Assembly (NCBI RefSeq): GCF_004216755.1
Contig: NZ_SGWZ01000001.1
Coordinates: 1,364,001 to 1,428,000, forward strand
Source of the DNA: Kerstersia gyiorum
Lineage (GTDB): Bacteria > Pseudomonadota > Gammaproteobacteria > Burkholderiales > Burkholderiaceae_B
DNA length: 64,000 nucleotides
Reading direction: 5' to 3'
Below, one piece after another: positions 25,593 to 34,724 of the stretch. Position 1 is the first letter of the stretch, and the number at the start of each line of letters is the position of its first letter. The position numbers and the translations under genes were made by a program. Under the pieces are notes generated by a model. That model was not told the origin of the DNA. It made no database searches and was given only the letters and a program-made list of their open reading frames with translations.

Positions 25593-27893
25593 TCAATTGC
25601 GCAGGGGCTTTCCAGTGTCCAGCATATGACGGACACGCGCCTGGCTGGCAGGCGTGGCGAGCAGTTCAAGAAAGGCGGAGCGCTCCAGTTTCAGCAGCGC
25701 GGCTTCCGCCACCGGGTAAAGCGGGCCGGCGCCGGCGCCGCCGCTCAATACTTCCGCCAGGGCGGTATTGACCACATCATCGTGCGGAGTGGCGCGTCCT
25801 GCCAAGGTTTCCGTGGCAATCAGGTTTTTCAGCGCTGCCAGCCCCGAGGCGCCCGCCACGGTCACGCAGGCCGGTTCGGGCGGCAGGTAGTCGCGAGCCA
25901 GCGCCAGCGCTTTGGTCTTGGCGTCGGCCAGCAAGCGGCTGCGGTTCATGGTGATGCCGTCGCTGTCTTTCAGAAAGCCCAGCCTGCGGGCATCGAACGC
26001 ACTGCTGGAGACTCTCGCGGCAGCGATGAGCTGAAAGGCGGCAATGGACGGGGCGACCGGCCCATGGGGCACGCCCGATGCGGCCTGCATGCGCAGCAGC
26101 ATCTCCTTGCAGCCACCCCAGCCGGGGATGACGCCGATACGCGTTTCGACCAGTCCCATGGACAGCTCGGCGTGCGCCTGGATGGCGTCGCAGTGCAGCA
26201 GGATTTCGCAGCCGCCACCCAGGGCCAGGCCGGCCGCCGCGCCGACTACCGGGAAGGGGGCATACTTGATGGCCTGGAAGGTGCCATGGCCCAGGTCGAG
26301 AAAACGTTCCAGGGCCGGTTGGCCGTGCTGCTCCAGGGTTTCAAGAAAGACCCGGAGATCGGCGCCCGCGCTGAATGCCTGCGCGTCGCTGCCGATCACC
26401 AGCGCCTGAAAATGCTCCTGTGTATGCGCCAGCGCGGCCTGTATGGTTTCCAGCAGCGTGGGATTAAAGGTATTCATCTTGGTCCGGAAAGCCAGGCCAG
26501 CCACGCCGTCGCCCAGGTCCCAGAGCGCCGCGGTACTCCAACTGGCAACAGGCTGTTGCGCCAGGGCCAGGTCGCCCAGCAGCAGCACGCCAGGTGCCTG
26601 GCGCAGTGGCTGGTGGCTGCCGTCCGGCAGCAGGCAGGCACGGCGGTCGTCGCGTACCGAATAGAAACTGCCATGGCGCGCCGCCAGGGCGAGGTAGGGC
26701 GGCACCGGCAGGCCACGCGCCTGCAGGCGCTGCGCCAGCCAGTCTGTGCCCAGTTTGTCCATCAGTTCGAATGGACCCTGTTTCCAGCCATAGCCGTTGC
26801 GCATGGCTTCGTCGATATCGAAGGGGGTATCGGCAATTTCCGGCACCAGCGCGGCAGCGTAGGCCAGGGCGCGCTCCATGACGGCTGCCGCATACTGGCC
26901 GCCAGGCGCAGGGTGTTCCATCAGCGCACGCGGGTCGCCCTGGCTGGCCTGCAGGCTTTCCGAGGCCACGCTGCGCTGTGGCCGGTACTCGCCGGTTGCC
27001 AGGTCGATGACATCGCGCTGGCGGCGGTCGGCCGATAGGCGTACGAAACCGGCCCCGCTTTTGCGGCCCAGGCGATTCTCGCGGATCATGCGGGCAATCA
27101 GCGGCGGCTCTGCATCGCAATCCTGGATGGCGTCGCCGGCAGGCGTGGCCTGTTGCAGGATGCGCAGGATCATGGGCATGAGGTCGATGCCGACGAGATC
27201 CAGCAGGCCGAAAATGCCGGTGGCCGGGATGCCGAAAGGCCGGCTGATGATGGCATCGGCTTCCTCTACGTCCAGTCCCAGGCGGATGGCTTCGTTCTGA
27301 GCCACGACCATCCAGTAATTGCCGATGCGGTTGCCGATGAAGCCCGGCGTGTCCTTGCAATGCACCACGCTTTTACCCAGCTGGCGGTCGGCGAAGTAGG
27401 TCAGTGTTTCAGTGGCTTCCTTGCGGGTTTGCGGGCCGCTCACCAGTTCCAGCAGCCGCATGATGCGCGGCGGGTTGAAAAAGTGGGTAATGAGGAAGTC
27501 GCCGCAGAAGCGTTCGGGCATGCCGGCCGTGAGTGCGGCAAGCGGAATCGTCGATGTATTCGAGGACACCAGGCTGCCGGGCTTGCGCGTCTTTTCGATA
27601 TCGCGGTACAGCGCCTGTTTGATGTCCAGCTTTTCGGCGACGGCTTCTATGATCCAGTCGGCATCGGCAATGGCGGGCAGGTCGGCAGCAACTGCGCCCG
27701 TGCGCACACGGGCTGCGAAGGCGGGGTCCATGAACCCGCCTGCTTTCAGCTGGCGGGCGATGCCGGCATCGGCCTGGGCTTTTTCCAGGTCCAGCAGGAC
27801 GACTTGAAGGCCGGCATTGGCCAGGTGGGCGGCAATGCCAGCGCCCATGACACCAGCGCCGATGACGGCGGCTTTTTGAATTGGGGCGTTCAT
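25593..27893 (-). CDS. 3-hydroxyacyl-CoA dehydrogenase/enoyl-CoA hydratase (FadN type)
   Basis: Bifunctional beta-oxidation enzyme of 766 aa. The N-terminal half is the NAD-dependent dehydrogenase (AAVIGAGVMGAGIAAHLANAG at the start; PGFIGNRIGNYW). The C-terminal third is a crotonase domain with the oxyanion region GAAAGLALGGGCEILLHCDA and the Glu-containing VETRIGVIPGWGG. This order, dehydrogenase first and hydratase last, is that of FadN rather than E. coli FadB, where the hydratase is N-terminal. Only 1 nt separates it from the thiolase gene upstream. Confidence 0.93.
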   Translation of the reverse strand: MNAPIQKAAVIGAGVMGAGIAAHLANAGLQVVLLDLEKAQADAGIARQLKAGGFMDPAFAARVRTGAVAADLPAIADADWIIEAVAEKLDIKQALYRDIEKTRKPGSLVSSNTSTIPLAALTAGMPERFCGDFLITHFFNPPRIMRLLELVSGPQTRKEATETLTYFADRQLGKSVVHCKDTPGFIGNRIGNYWMVVAQNEAIRLGLDVEEADAIISRPFGIPATGIFGLLDLVGIDLMPMILRILQQATPAGDAIQDCDAEPPLIARMIRENRLGRKSGAGFVRLSADRRQRDVIDLATGEYRPQRSVASESLQASQGDPRALMEHPAPGGQYAAAVMERALAYAAALVPEIADTPFDIDEAMRNGYGWKQGPFELMDKLGTDWLAQRLQARGLPVPPYLALAARHGSFYSVRDDRRACLLPDGSHQPLRQAPGVLLLGDLALAQQPVASWSTAALWDLGDGVAGLAFRTKMNTFNPTLLETIQAALAHTQEHFQALVIGSDAQAFSAGADLRVFLETLEQHGQPALERFLDLGHGTFQAIKYAPFPVVGAAAGLALGGGCEILLHCDAIQAHAELSMGLVETRIGVIPGWGGCKEMLLRMQAASGVPHGPVAPSIAAFQLIAAARVSSSAFDARRLGFLKDSDGITMNRSRLLADAKTKALALARDYLPPEPACVTVAGASGLAALKNLIATETLAGRATPHDDVVNTALAEVLSGGAGAGPLYPVAEAALLKLERSAFLELLATPASQARVRHMLDTGKPLRN

Positions 27894-27894
27894 G

Positions 27895-29016
27895 TCAGGC
27901 AGCCTCCAGCACCATGGCGATGCCCTGGCCGCCGCCTATGCACTGGGTTGCCAGTGCATAGCGTCCGCCATCGCGGTGCAGCAGGCTGGCAGCCTTGCCG
28001 ACCAGGCGTGCGCCCGTGGCGCCGAGCGGGTGGCCCAGCGCGATGGCGCCGCCGTCGCGGTTCAGCCGGGCGGGATCGAGATCGAGATCCTTGCAGCAGG
28101 CCAGTACTTGTACGGCAAACGCTTCGTTCATTTCAATGACGTCCAGTTGCTGCGCGCTTATGCCGGCACGGGCCAGGGCCTTGCGCGTGGCTTCGACCGG
28201 TCCTATGCCCATGATGTCTGGGGCGCAGCCCGAGATGGCATAGCCGGCAACGCGAGCCAGCGGCTGCAGATGGTGACGGCGTACGAAATCGCCGGAGCAC
28301 ACCAGGGTGGCGCTGGCGCCGTCCGTCAGGGGCGACGCATTGCCTGCGGTGACGCTGCCTTCGGCTTTGAAGACGGTCTTCAGGCCGGCGAGCTTGTCGG
28401 CGTCCGTGGCCCTGGGGCAGCCGTCCTCGGTCACACCGTCGATTGGTGTGATTTCCGCAGACAGGCGGCCTTCCGCGCGGGCGGCCAGTGCTTTACGCTG
28501 GCTTTCCAGGGCATAGGCATCCTGTTCAGCCCGGCCGATGCTGTAACGGCTGGCCAGGTTTTCGGCCGTCAGGCCCATATTCAGCAGTGCCGTGCGCAGA
28601 GCATCGTCCCATGCGGGATTGGGCAGCGGATTGAAACCCATCATCGGTACCCGACTCATGCTTTCCACGCCGCCGGCGATAAAGGCTTCGCCGGCGCCCA
28701 TGGCAATGGCGCCGGCCGCCATTTGCACGGCTTGCAGCGAAGAACCGCACCAGCGATTGACGGTAGAGGCGCCAACCGACAGCGGCAGGCCAGCCGTGAG
28801 CGCCGCACAGCGGGCGATGTTCAGGCCCTGTTCCCCTTCGGGAAAGGCGCAGCCCAGGTTGACGTCTTCCAGCAAGGCCGGGTCCAGGCCCGAACGGCGT
28901 ACCAGCGCAGCGATCACGCTGGCGGCGAGATCGTCGGGCCTGACGCCGGCCAGCGCGCCGCGATGGGCCGGCGTGAAAGGACTGCGCAGGTAATCGACGA
29001 TGAATGCGGTTGTCAT
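27895..29016 (-). CDS. Acetyl-CoA C-acyltransferase (3-ketoacyl-CoA thiolase)
   Basis: Thiolase of 373 aa that cleaves 3-ketoacyl-CoA in the last step of beta-oxidation. The nucleophilic Cys is in VNRWCGSSLQAVQ (about residue 87), the conserved His in GGAIALGHPLGATGAR, and the second Cys in LATQCIGGGQGIA. Slightly short but complete for the family. It follows the ETF-ubiquinone oxidoreductase gene by 28 nt and precedes the FadN-type gene by 1 nt, so these act as one transcript. Confidence 0.94.
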   Translation of the reverse strand: MTTAFIVDYLRSPFTPAHRGALAGVRPDDLAASVIAALVRRSGLDPALLEDVNLGCAFPEGEQGLNIARCAALTAGLPLSVGASTVNRWCGSSLQAVQMAAGAIAMGAGEAFIAGGVESMSRVPMMGFNPLPNPAWDDALRTALLNMGLTAENLASRYSIGRAEQDAYALESQRKALAARAEGRLSAEITPIDGVTEDGCPRATDADKLAGLKTVFKAEGSVTAGNASPLTDGASATLVCSGDFVRRHHLQPLARVAGYAISGCAPDIMGIGPVEATRKALARAGISAQQLDVIEMNEAFAVQVLACCKDLDLDPARLNRDGGAIALGHPLGATGARLVGKAASLLHRDGGRYALATQCIGGGQGIAMVLEAA

Positions 29017-29044
29017 GGAGTCTCCGGTAAGGAATGTCTATGCA

Positions 29045-30751
29045 TTACATATTGGGATAGTTGGGTCCGCCGCCGCCTTCCGGTGGCGTCCAGGTAATGT
29101 TCTGGGCAGGGTCCTTGATGTCACAGGTCTTGCAGTGCACGCAGTTCTGCGCGTTGATGACGAAACGCGGCGCGCCAGCCGGCATGGCTGGGTCCGTGGG
29201 GTTGCTGGTGGCAGGGGCGTCATCGACGATTTCGTAGACGCCCGCCGGACAGTAGAGCCGTGCAGGTTCGCCATAGCGCGGCAGATTGCTGCCTATCGGG
29301 ATGGCGGGGTCGGCCAGCTTCAGGTGGATGGGCTGGTCTTCCGCATGGCTGGTGCTGGACAGGAAGACAGAGGAAAGCTTGTCGAAGGTCAGGATGCCGT
29401 CATATTTCGGATACACGATGGGCCGGACTGCGGCCAGCGGCTTCAGACAGGCGTGATCGGGCTTGCGGTGGGCCAGGGTGCCGAATGGGGATTTGCCGGT
29501 CCAGGTCTGTAACCACATGTCCAGGCCGCCCAGGCCGATCCCGGCCGGCGTGCCATAGCGTGACCACAGCGGCTTGACGTTGCGCACGGGCTTGAGGTCG
29601 CGGCCGATCGCAGAGTCGCGCCAGCCGTCGTCATAGGCGTCAAGGATGTCATGTCCGCGCCCGGCGGCCAGGGCATCGAAGGCAGCGTCCGCCGCCTGCA
29701 TGCCGGAATGCAGGGCGTTGTGGCTGCCTTTGATGCGTGGCACGTTCATGAAACCGGCGGCACAGCCTGTCAGCGCGCCGCCGGGAAAGGCCAGCCTCGG
29801 CACGGACTGCCAGCCGCCTTCGGTCAGCGCCCGTGCGCCGTAGGCCAGGCGCCGCGCGCCCTCGAAGGTGCCACGGATCAGGGGATGCGTCTTGAAGCGC
29901 TGGAATTCGTCGTAAGGGGACAGCGTCGGATTCTGGTAGTCCAGGTGCAGGACGAAGCCGACGGTGACCAGATGGTCGTCGAAGTGATACAGGAAGGACC
30001 CCCCGCCGGTCTGCCGGTCCAGCGGCCAGCCGAATGAGTGCTGGACCAGGCCAGGCTGGAACGCATCGGGCGTGACCTGCCACAGCTCCTTGATGCCTAT
30101 GCCGAACTTCTGCGGTGAACGCCCGGACTCCAGGCCATATCGGGCGAGCAATTGCTTGCTCAGGCTGCCGCGCGCGCCTTCCGCGAAGAGCGTATAGCGG
30201 GCCCGCAGTTCCATGCCCGGCGCATGGTCGGCACGAGGTTCGCCATCGCGGCCTATGCCCATGTCGCCGGTCGCGATGCCACAGACGGCGCCCTTGTCGT
30301 CGTACAGCACTTCGGTGGCGGCAAATCCAGGGTAGATTTCCACGCCCAGGGCCTCGGCGCGGCTGGCGAGGTAACGCGCCAGGCTGCCCAGCGAAGCTAT
30401 GAAGTTGCCATGGTTGTTCATCAGCGGCGGCATCATCCGGTTGGGCAGTCGCATGCCACCGGTACGCCACAGCAAGTAGAAGCGATCGTCGCTGACCTGC
30501 GTCTTGAGTGGCCGGTCTGCATCATCGCGCCAGTCGGGCAGCAATGCATCCAGCCCCGACGGGTCAATGACGGCGCCCGACAGGATATGCGCGCCGACTT
30601 CCGATCCTTTTTCCACGACCACGACGGAAATCTCGCGCCCTTCCGCCTGTGCCCGTTGCTTGAGCCGGATGGCTGCGGCCAGGCCGGCCGGACCCGCGCC
30701 GACGATGACCACATCGAAGTCCATGGATTCGCGCTGGGTATTGCTCGTCAC
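29045..30751 (-). CDS. Electron transfer flavoprotein-ubiquinone oxidoreductase
   Basis: Membrane-associated FAD and 4Fe-4S enzyme of 568 aa that passes electrons from ETF (reduced by acyl-CoA dehydrogenases) to the quinone pool. FAD motif VVIVGAGPAGLAAAIRL near residue 15, GFMNVPRIKGSHNALHSGM in the middle, and the C-terminal cluster-binding CVHCKTCDIKDP are visible. The GTG at 30751 has AAGGA upstream; an ATG at 30724 (MDFDVVI) is possible. It is the first gene of the beta-oxidation operon and is divergent from the TetR regulator. Confidence 0.93.
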   Translation of the reverse strand: MTSNTQRESMDFDVVIVGAGPAGLAAAIRLKQRAQAEGREISVVVVEKGSEVGAHILSGAVIDPSGLDALLPDWRDDADRPLKTQVSDDRFYLLWRTGGMRLPNRMMPPLMNNHGNFIASLGSLARYLASRAEALGVEIYPGFAATEVLYDDKGAVCGIATGDMGIGRDGEPRADHAPGMELRARYTLFAEGARGSLSKQLLARYGLESGRSPQKFGIGIKELWQVTPDAFQPGLVQHSFGWPLDRQTGGGSFLYHFDDHLVTVGFVLHLDYQNPTLSPYDEFQRFKTHPLIRGTFEGARRLAYGARALTEGGWQSVPRLAFPGGALTGCAAGFMNVPRIKGSHNALHSGMQAADAAFDALAAGRGHDILDAYDDGWRDSAIGRDLKPVRNVKPLWSRYGTPAGIGLGGLDMWLQTWTGKSPFGTLAHRKPDHACLKPLAAVRPIVYPKYDGILTFDKLSSVFLSSTSHAEDQPIHLKLADPAIPIGSNLPRYGEPARLYCPAGVYEIVDDAPATSNPTDPAMPAGAPRFVINAQNCVHCKTCDIKDPAQNITWTPPEGGGGPNYPNM

Positions 30752-31032
30752 GGCATGTGTTCCTTGTGTAGGTTGAAAATGCGCGCCGCGCGGTGAGGGA
30801 TCGAGACAGACAGGCCTGCCTGGACCAGGAAGCCGCTACTGGAAACCGATGGCCAAGAGCACGGCGTTCTATCTGCCAATGACTATATCAAACGATTGGT
30901 GTAATAACGAAGAAGGCGATTCTCCCAGCTTGACGCGATGCCGTGAACACGCTATATCCGCACATTCCCCTGCGTGCCGCGTGCCGGTGCCGATGCACGG
31001 AAGGGGATTCAATCAATCGGGTCGGAGCAGAA

Positions 31033-31668
31033 ATGATGGGTAATGGAAGCGGGGCGGAAAAGCGGGCCAGTCGGGGAAAGTTCATCAGCGCATTACCCGT
31101 CGAAGGCATGAGCGAACGCCACCGTGAGGTGCTGGAGGCGGCTGCGGCCCTGTTCGCCGAACGTGGCTATGCGGCGACTTCGGTCAGGGACATCGGCGAG
31201 CGCGTGGGCTTGCTGGGCGGCTCCCTGTACCACTACATCAAATCCAAGGAGGCCTTGTTCGTGAATATCCACGACATGGCGCTGCAGGTGGCTGAAGACC
31301 GCATCAACGCGGCAGTGGCGCCGCACGAGGACCCGTGGAGGCGCCTGGAGGCAGCCTGTATCGCCATGCTGGAGATACAACTGGACCCGGAATCGTTGAC
31401 CATGCCGCTGATGAGCGACTTCAATTCCGTGCCCCCGGAGATCCGTGTCAGCCTGGTGTCCAAGCGGGACAAATTCGAAGATATTTTCCGCGGTCTGATT
31501 GCGGCGCTGCCGCTGGCTCCCGGCCTGAACCGCAATGTCTACCGCTTGCTGCTGCTGACCCTGCTCAATAATGTGAGCGGCTGGTACCGCCAGGGCCTGC
31601 TGTCACCGGCGGAGATCGGCCAGCAGATCATGCGTATTTTTCGGCACGACGGTAGCGCGGGGCAGTGA
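31033..31668 (+). CDS. TetR-family transcriptional regulator
   Basis: A 211-aa regulator with an N-terminal TetR helix-turn-helix (about residues 27-73: HREVLEAAAALFAERGYAATSVRDIGERVG in part, GSLYHYIKSKEALF) and a C-terminal ligand domain of the TetR_C type found in fatty-acid regulators. It is divergent from the beta-oxidation cluster, so it probably represses that operon and responds to acyl-CoA. A 5-bp inverted repeat CCAAT/ATTGG at 30876-30899 is a weak operator candidate. The start ATG at 31033 has GGAGCAG upstream. Confidence 0.9.
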   Translation: MMGNGSGAEKRASRGKFISALPVEGMSERHREVLEAAAALFAERGYAATSVRDIGERVGLLGGSLYHYIKSKEALFVNIHDMALQVAEDRINAAVAPHEDPWRRLEAACIAMLEIQLDPESLTMPLMSDFNSVPPEIRVSLVSKRDKFEDIFRGLIAALPLAPGLNRNVYRLLLLTLLNNVSGWYRQGLLSPAEIGQQIMRIFRHDGSAGQ

Positions 31669-31750
31669 ACGATGCCGTCCGTTTGCCTGTACTGGTGTGC
31701 ATATGTTTCTGCTCAAAGTTTAATCACTGTTTTCAAGTAATTGATTTTTA

Positions 31751-31774
31751 TTGGGGAAATCATGTGTTCCCCAA
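31751..31774. promoter_or_regulatory. Perfect inverted repeat upstream of mscS-like gene
   Basis: TTGGGGAA (31751-31758) and TTCCCCAA (31767-31774) form 8-bp arms around 8 nt, in an AT-richer stretch 141 bp before the channel gene and 83 bp after the tetR stop. It has no T-run, so an operator is more likely than a terminator. Confidence 0.45.
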
Positions 31775-31914
31775 GCTATCCCAAAAGTTGTCCACATTTT
31801 TTCGGGATAAGAATGGACAAATGACGGGTGGACGTGCCGAAGGGGTGTGCTAGGCTGTCGGCAGTTCCGGCTGCCGTGGTGGCGGCGGAAGACAGGTATC
31901 ACAGGAGTTTCTTC

Positions 31915-32754
31915 ATGTCCGACTCAGTCAGCAAGGCCATACTGGAATCCCAGGCATACGGTTTCGCCATTACGTTATTGATCGCCGCCGTCATTCTGAT
32001 CGTCGGCTGGTGGGTATCCAAATGGGTGGGCAGCATGGTGCGCCGTGCCGCGACCAGTTCGCCGCGCATCGACGCCACCATCGTGCCCATCCTGAGCAGC
32101 ACGGCCGTGTGGGCAATCCGTGTTTTCACGCTGGTGGCGGTCCTGGCCCGCTTTGGTGTGCAGACGGCCAGCATCATCGCCGTCCTGGGCGCCGCCGGCC
32201 TGGCGATCGGCCTGGCGTTGCAGAACACCTTGCAGAACATTGCCGCTGGCGTCATGCTGCTGGCGCTGCGGCCCATGCGTGCCGGTGAGTACGTGTCCGT
32301 CGGCGGTGTCAATGAAGGCACGGTCGAGGAAATCGGCCTGTTCATGACGCGCCTGACGCAATTCGATGGCATTGCGATCTCGCTGCCTAACAGCACGGTA
32401 TGGGGCGCGAACCTGATCAATTACAGCCGCAACCCGACCCGCCGCCTGGATCTCGAAGCCCAGGTGCGCTATGACGACGATCTGGACGCGGCGGTAGAGA
32501 GCCTGAAGGCGCTGATCAACGACCATCCGCTGGTATCCAAGGAGCCGGCACCCATGGTGATGGTGATGGGCTACCGTGACAACGGCGTCAGCATCAATGT
32601 GCGGGTCTGGACGGACAACAGCAAATACTGGGAATTGCGCTGGGACCTGCTCTACAAAATTCGCAAGACGCTGGTGGGTGCCGGCATGGGCGCTGCGGTG
32701 CCCGTGCGCGAATTGCAGGGCCCGGTTGTTGCCAAGGAGCGCCAGCAGGGCTGA
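31915..32754 (+). CDS. Small-conductance mechanosensitive channel, MscS family
   Basis: Inner-membrane channel of 279 aa that opens under membrane tension to release osmolytes. Three N-terminal hydrophobic helices are followed by the pore-lining TM3 motif LGAAGLAIGLALQNTLQN and IAAGVMLLALRPMRAGEYV. The beta domain has SLPNSTVWGANLINYSR and the C-terminal alpha/beta part ends around LRWDLLYKIRKTL. Its length is close to E. coli MscS (286 aa). The start at 31915 uses CAGGAG. Confidence 0.93.
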   Translation: MSDSVSKAILESQAYGFAITLLIAAVILIVGWWVSKWVGSMVRRAATSSPRIDATIVPILSSTAVWAIRVFTLVAVLARFGVQTASIIAVLGAAGLAIGLALQNTLQNIAAGVMLLALRPMRAGEYVSVGGVNEGTVEEIGLFMTRLTQFDGIAISLPNSTVWGANLINYSRNPTRRLDLEAQVRYDDDLDAAVESLKALINDHPLVSKEPAPMVMVMGYRDNGVSINVRVWTDNSKYWELRWDLLYKIRKTLVGAGMGAAVPVRELQGPVVAKERQQG

Positions 32755-32792
32755 GGCAGCCAGCCTGAACCGGCTCGGCGTGCCGGGCCGGT

Positions 32793-33572
32793 TCAGTCCT
32801 GCTTGCGGTAGTTTTGCGGCGCCAGCATGGCGGTACAGACACCGCGCATCATATCGACCTCATCACGGGTCAGGGCGCTGCGGCCGAACAGATGCTGCAT
32901 GCGCGGCACCAGTTTCTTGGGATGTTCCGGGTCGAGAAAGCCGACGGCCACCAGCGCTTCGCGCCAGTGTTCGAGGAAAGCCTGAACCTGGCCGTTGCTG
33001 GCCAGGGCCGTGCCGGGGTCCACGCTCTGGATGGGCGTTTGTGGTAGCGCCCGTCCTTCGGCGCCCAGCGCGTAACGCATTTCCCACGCGGCCAGTTGCA
33101 GCGCCTGCGCCACATTCAGCGAACTGTATTCCGGGTTGGCGGGAATGTGGCAAATGCGCTGGCAGAGGGCAATATGCGCATTCGTCAGGCCGCTGCGCTC
33201 CGTTCCCAATACAATGGCGACGCTGGCGTCATCCTGAGAGGCCAGCAATTCGCGGCTTTCTGCGGCGGCTTCGCGGATGTCACAGACCGGCGGGCCGATG
33301 TCGCGCGGCCTGGCGGTCAGGGCATATGCCCGGGTTACCGGCGCGAGCGCTTCTTCAAGAGATGCTGTTATCAGCGCGCCAGACAGGATATCATCGGCGC
33401 CACTGGCCATGGCAATGGCATCGGGATGCAGGGTGATATCGTCCAGTTTGGGCGTGACCAGCACCAGCGATGAGAACCCCATGGTCTTGATGGCCCGGGC
33501 GGCTGCTCCCACATTGCCAGGGTGGCTGGGGGAGGTCATGATGAAGCGTACACGCGAAAAAACAGGCGTCAT
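32793..33572 (-). CDS. trmJ: tRNA (cytidine/uridine-2'-O-)-methyltransferase TrmJ
   Basis: SPOUT-class methyltransferase of 259 aa that methylates the ribose at position 32 of several tRNAs using SAM. Motifs are SPSHPGNVGAAARAIKTMGF near the N-terminus, VLGTERSGLTN and the knot-forming IPANPEYSSLNVAQALQLAAWE. The C-terminal extension present in TrmJ is included. It is divergent from suhB with a 94-bp promoter region between them; this trmJ-suhB divergence is common in proteobacteria. Confidence 0.93.
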   Translation of the reverse strand: MTPVFSRVRFIMTSPSHPGNVGAAARAIKTMGFSSLVLVTPKLDDITLHPDAIAMASGADDILSGALITASLEEALAPVTRAYALTARPRDIGPPVCDIREAAAESRELLASQDDASVAIVLGTERSGLTNAHIALCQRICHIPANPEYSSLNVAQALQLAAWEMRYALGAEGRALPQTPIQSVDPGTALASNGQVQAFLEHWREALVAVGFLDPEHPKKLVPRMQHLFGRSALTRDEVDMMRGVCTAMLAPQNYRKQD

Positions 33573-33666
33573 TTAAAATACCGGTCTGGGCCTACTGCCA
33601 GTTACTTTTATATAGGCCCTGGATGGGAGTCATCCAGGGCCTGCGAACGGATCAATACGGAATTCT

Positions 33667-34452
33667 ATGCATCCCATGCTCAACACCGCCGTGAAGGCGG
33701 CGCGCCGTGCCGGCGCGATCATCAACCGCGCCAGCCTGGACCTCGACAAGATTCAGGTCGGCCGCAAGGGGCCCAACGATTATGTCACGGAAATCGACCG
33801 GGCCGCAGAGCAGGCCATCATCGAAATCCTGAGCACCGCCTATCCCGACCACGCTTTCCTGGCGGAAGAGTCGGGCGACGTTCCGCCTGCCGACGGTTCG
33901 ACCGAATCCGAGTATCGCTGGATCATCGACCCGCTGGATGGCACGACGAACTTCATTCACGGCTATCCGTCCTTTGCCGTGTCCATCGCCCTGCAGCATC
34001 GCAGCGTGACCACCCAGGCGGTGATCTACGATCCCTCCAGCAATGAGCTGTTCACGGCCAGCCGTGGCGGCGGCGCATTCCTGAATGACCGCCGTGTGCG
34101 CGTGGGCAGCCGCGCGCGCTATCACGACGCCCTGCTGGGCGTGCGCTGGCCCAGCGGTGCCGGTCCGGTCGGCGTGCCGCGCTACCGCGAATTGATGGAA
34201 CAGTGCTCGGGCGTGCGCCGCAGCGGTTCGGTGGTGCTGGATATGGCCTATGTGGCCGTCGGTCGCCTCGATGGTTTCTGCGGCATGGACCTCAAGCCCT
34301 GGGATCTGGCGGCCGCGGGCCTGCTGGTGCTGGAAGCCGGTGGCCTGGTGGGCGATTTCGAAGGCGAGCAGACCTGGTTCGAAACCGGCAATGTGCTGGC
34401 CGGCTCGCCCAAGATCTTCACGCAGATGCTGGGGCACCTGCAACTGGATTGA
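33667..34452 (+). CDS. suhB: Inositol-1-monophosphatase family protein SuhB
   Basis: Mg2+-dependent phosphatase of 261 aa; in enterobacteria SuhB also takes part in rRNA transcription antitermination. The metal-binding motifs are present: LAEESGD (Glu), DPLDGTTNFIHG and KPWDLAAAGLL near the C-terminus. The start ATG at 33667 opens with MHPMLNTAVKAARRAG, typical of SuhB. It is divergent from trmJ and ends with a strong terminator. Confidence 0.94.
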   Translation: MHPMLNTAVKAARRAGAIINRASLDLDKIQVGRKGPNDYVTEIDRAAEQAIIEILSTAYPDHAFLAEESGDVPPADGSTESEYRWIIDPLDGTTNFIHGYPSFAVSIALQHRSVTTQAVIYDPSSNELFTASRGGGAFLNDRRVRVGSRARYHDALLGVRWPSGAGPVGVPRYRELMEQCSGVRRSGSVVLDMAYVAVGRLDGFCGMDLKPWDLAAAGLLVLEAGGLVGDFEGEQTWFETGNVLAGSPKIFTQMLGHLQLD

Positions 34453-34495
34453 TGGTTGGCAGCCTGCCGTATGGCGGCAGGAACCATGCATCGGC

Positions 34496-34532
34496 AACAG
34501 GCGCGAACCGCAAGGTCCGCGCCTGTTTTTTT
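34496..34532 (+). terminator. Intrinsic terminator of suhB
   Basis: A 10-bp perfect stem pairs AACAGGCGCG (34496-34505) with CGCGCCTGTT (34518-34527), followed by more Ts. Confidence 0.88.
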
Positions 34533-34724
34533 ATGGTTTCCACGCTGCGCCAGACGAAGACGGGCCAGGATGGTGGCCGAGCCGGCCAGGCCGCAGGAAT
34601 CGTGCGCGGGGGGGCCCCGGCTTCGTATTGCCGGATGGATGCGTAGACTTTTTTATCCTGTTGCGCCGCGTGTGACACAGAATCCTAGTACGATTAGAGG
34701 CTTCTAGAACAACGGGAGTCTTAC

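Noticed and set aside
23732..25771. Plus-strand frame of 679 codons over the acyl-CoA dehydrogenase
   Set aside because: Antisense shadow; no motifs and no start signal.
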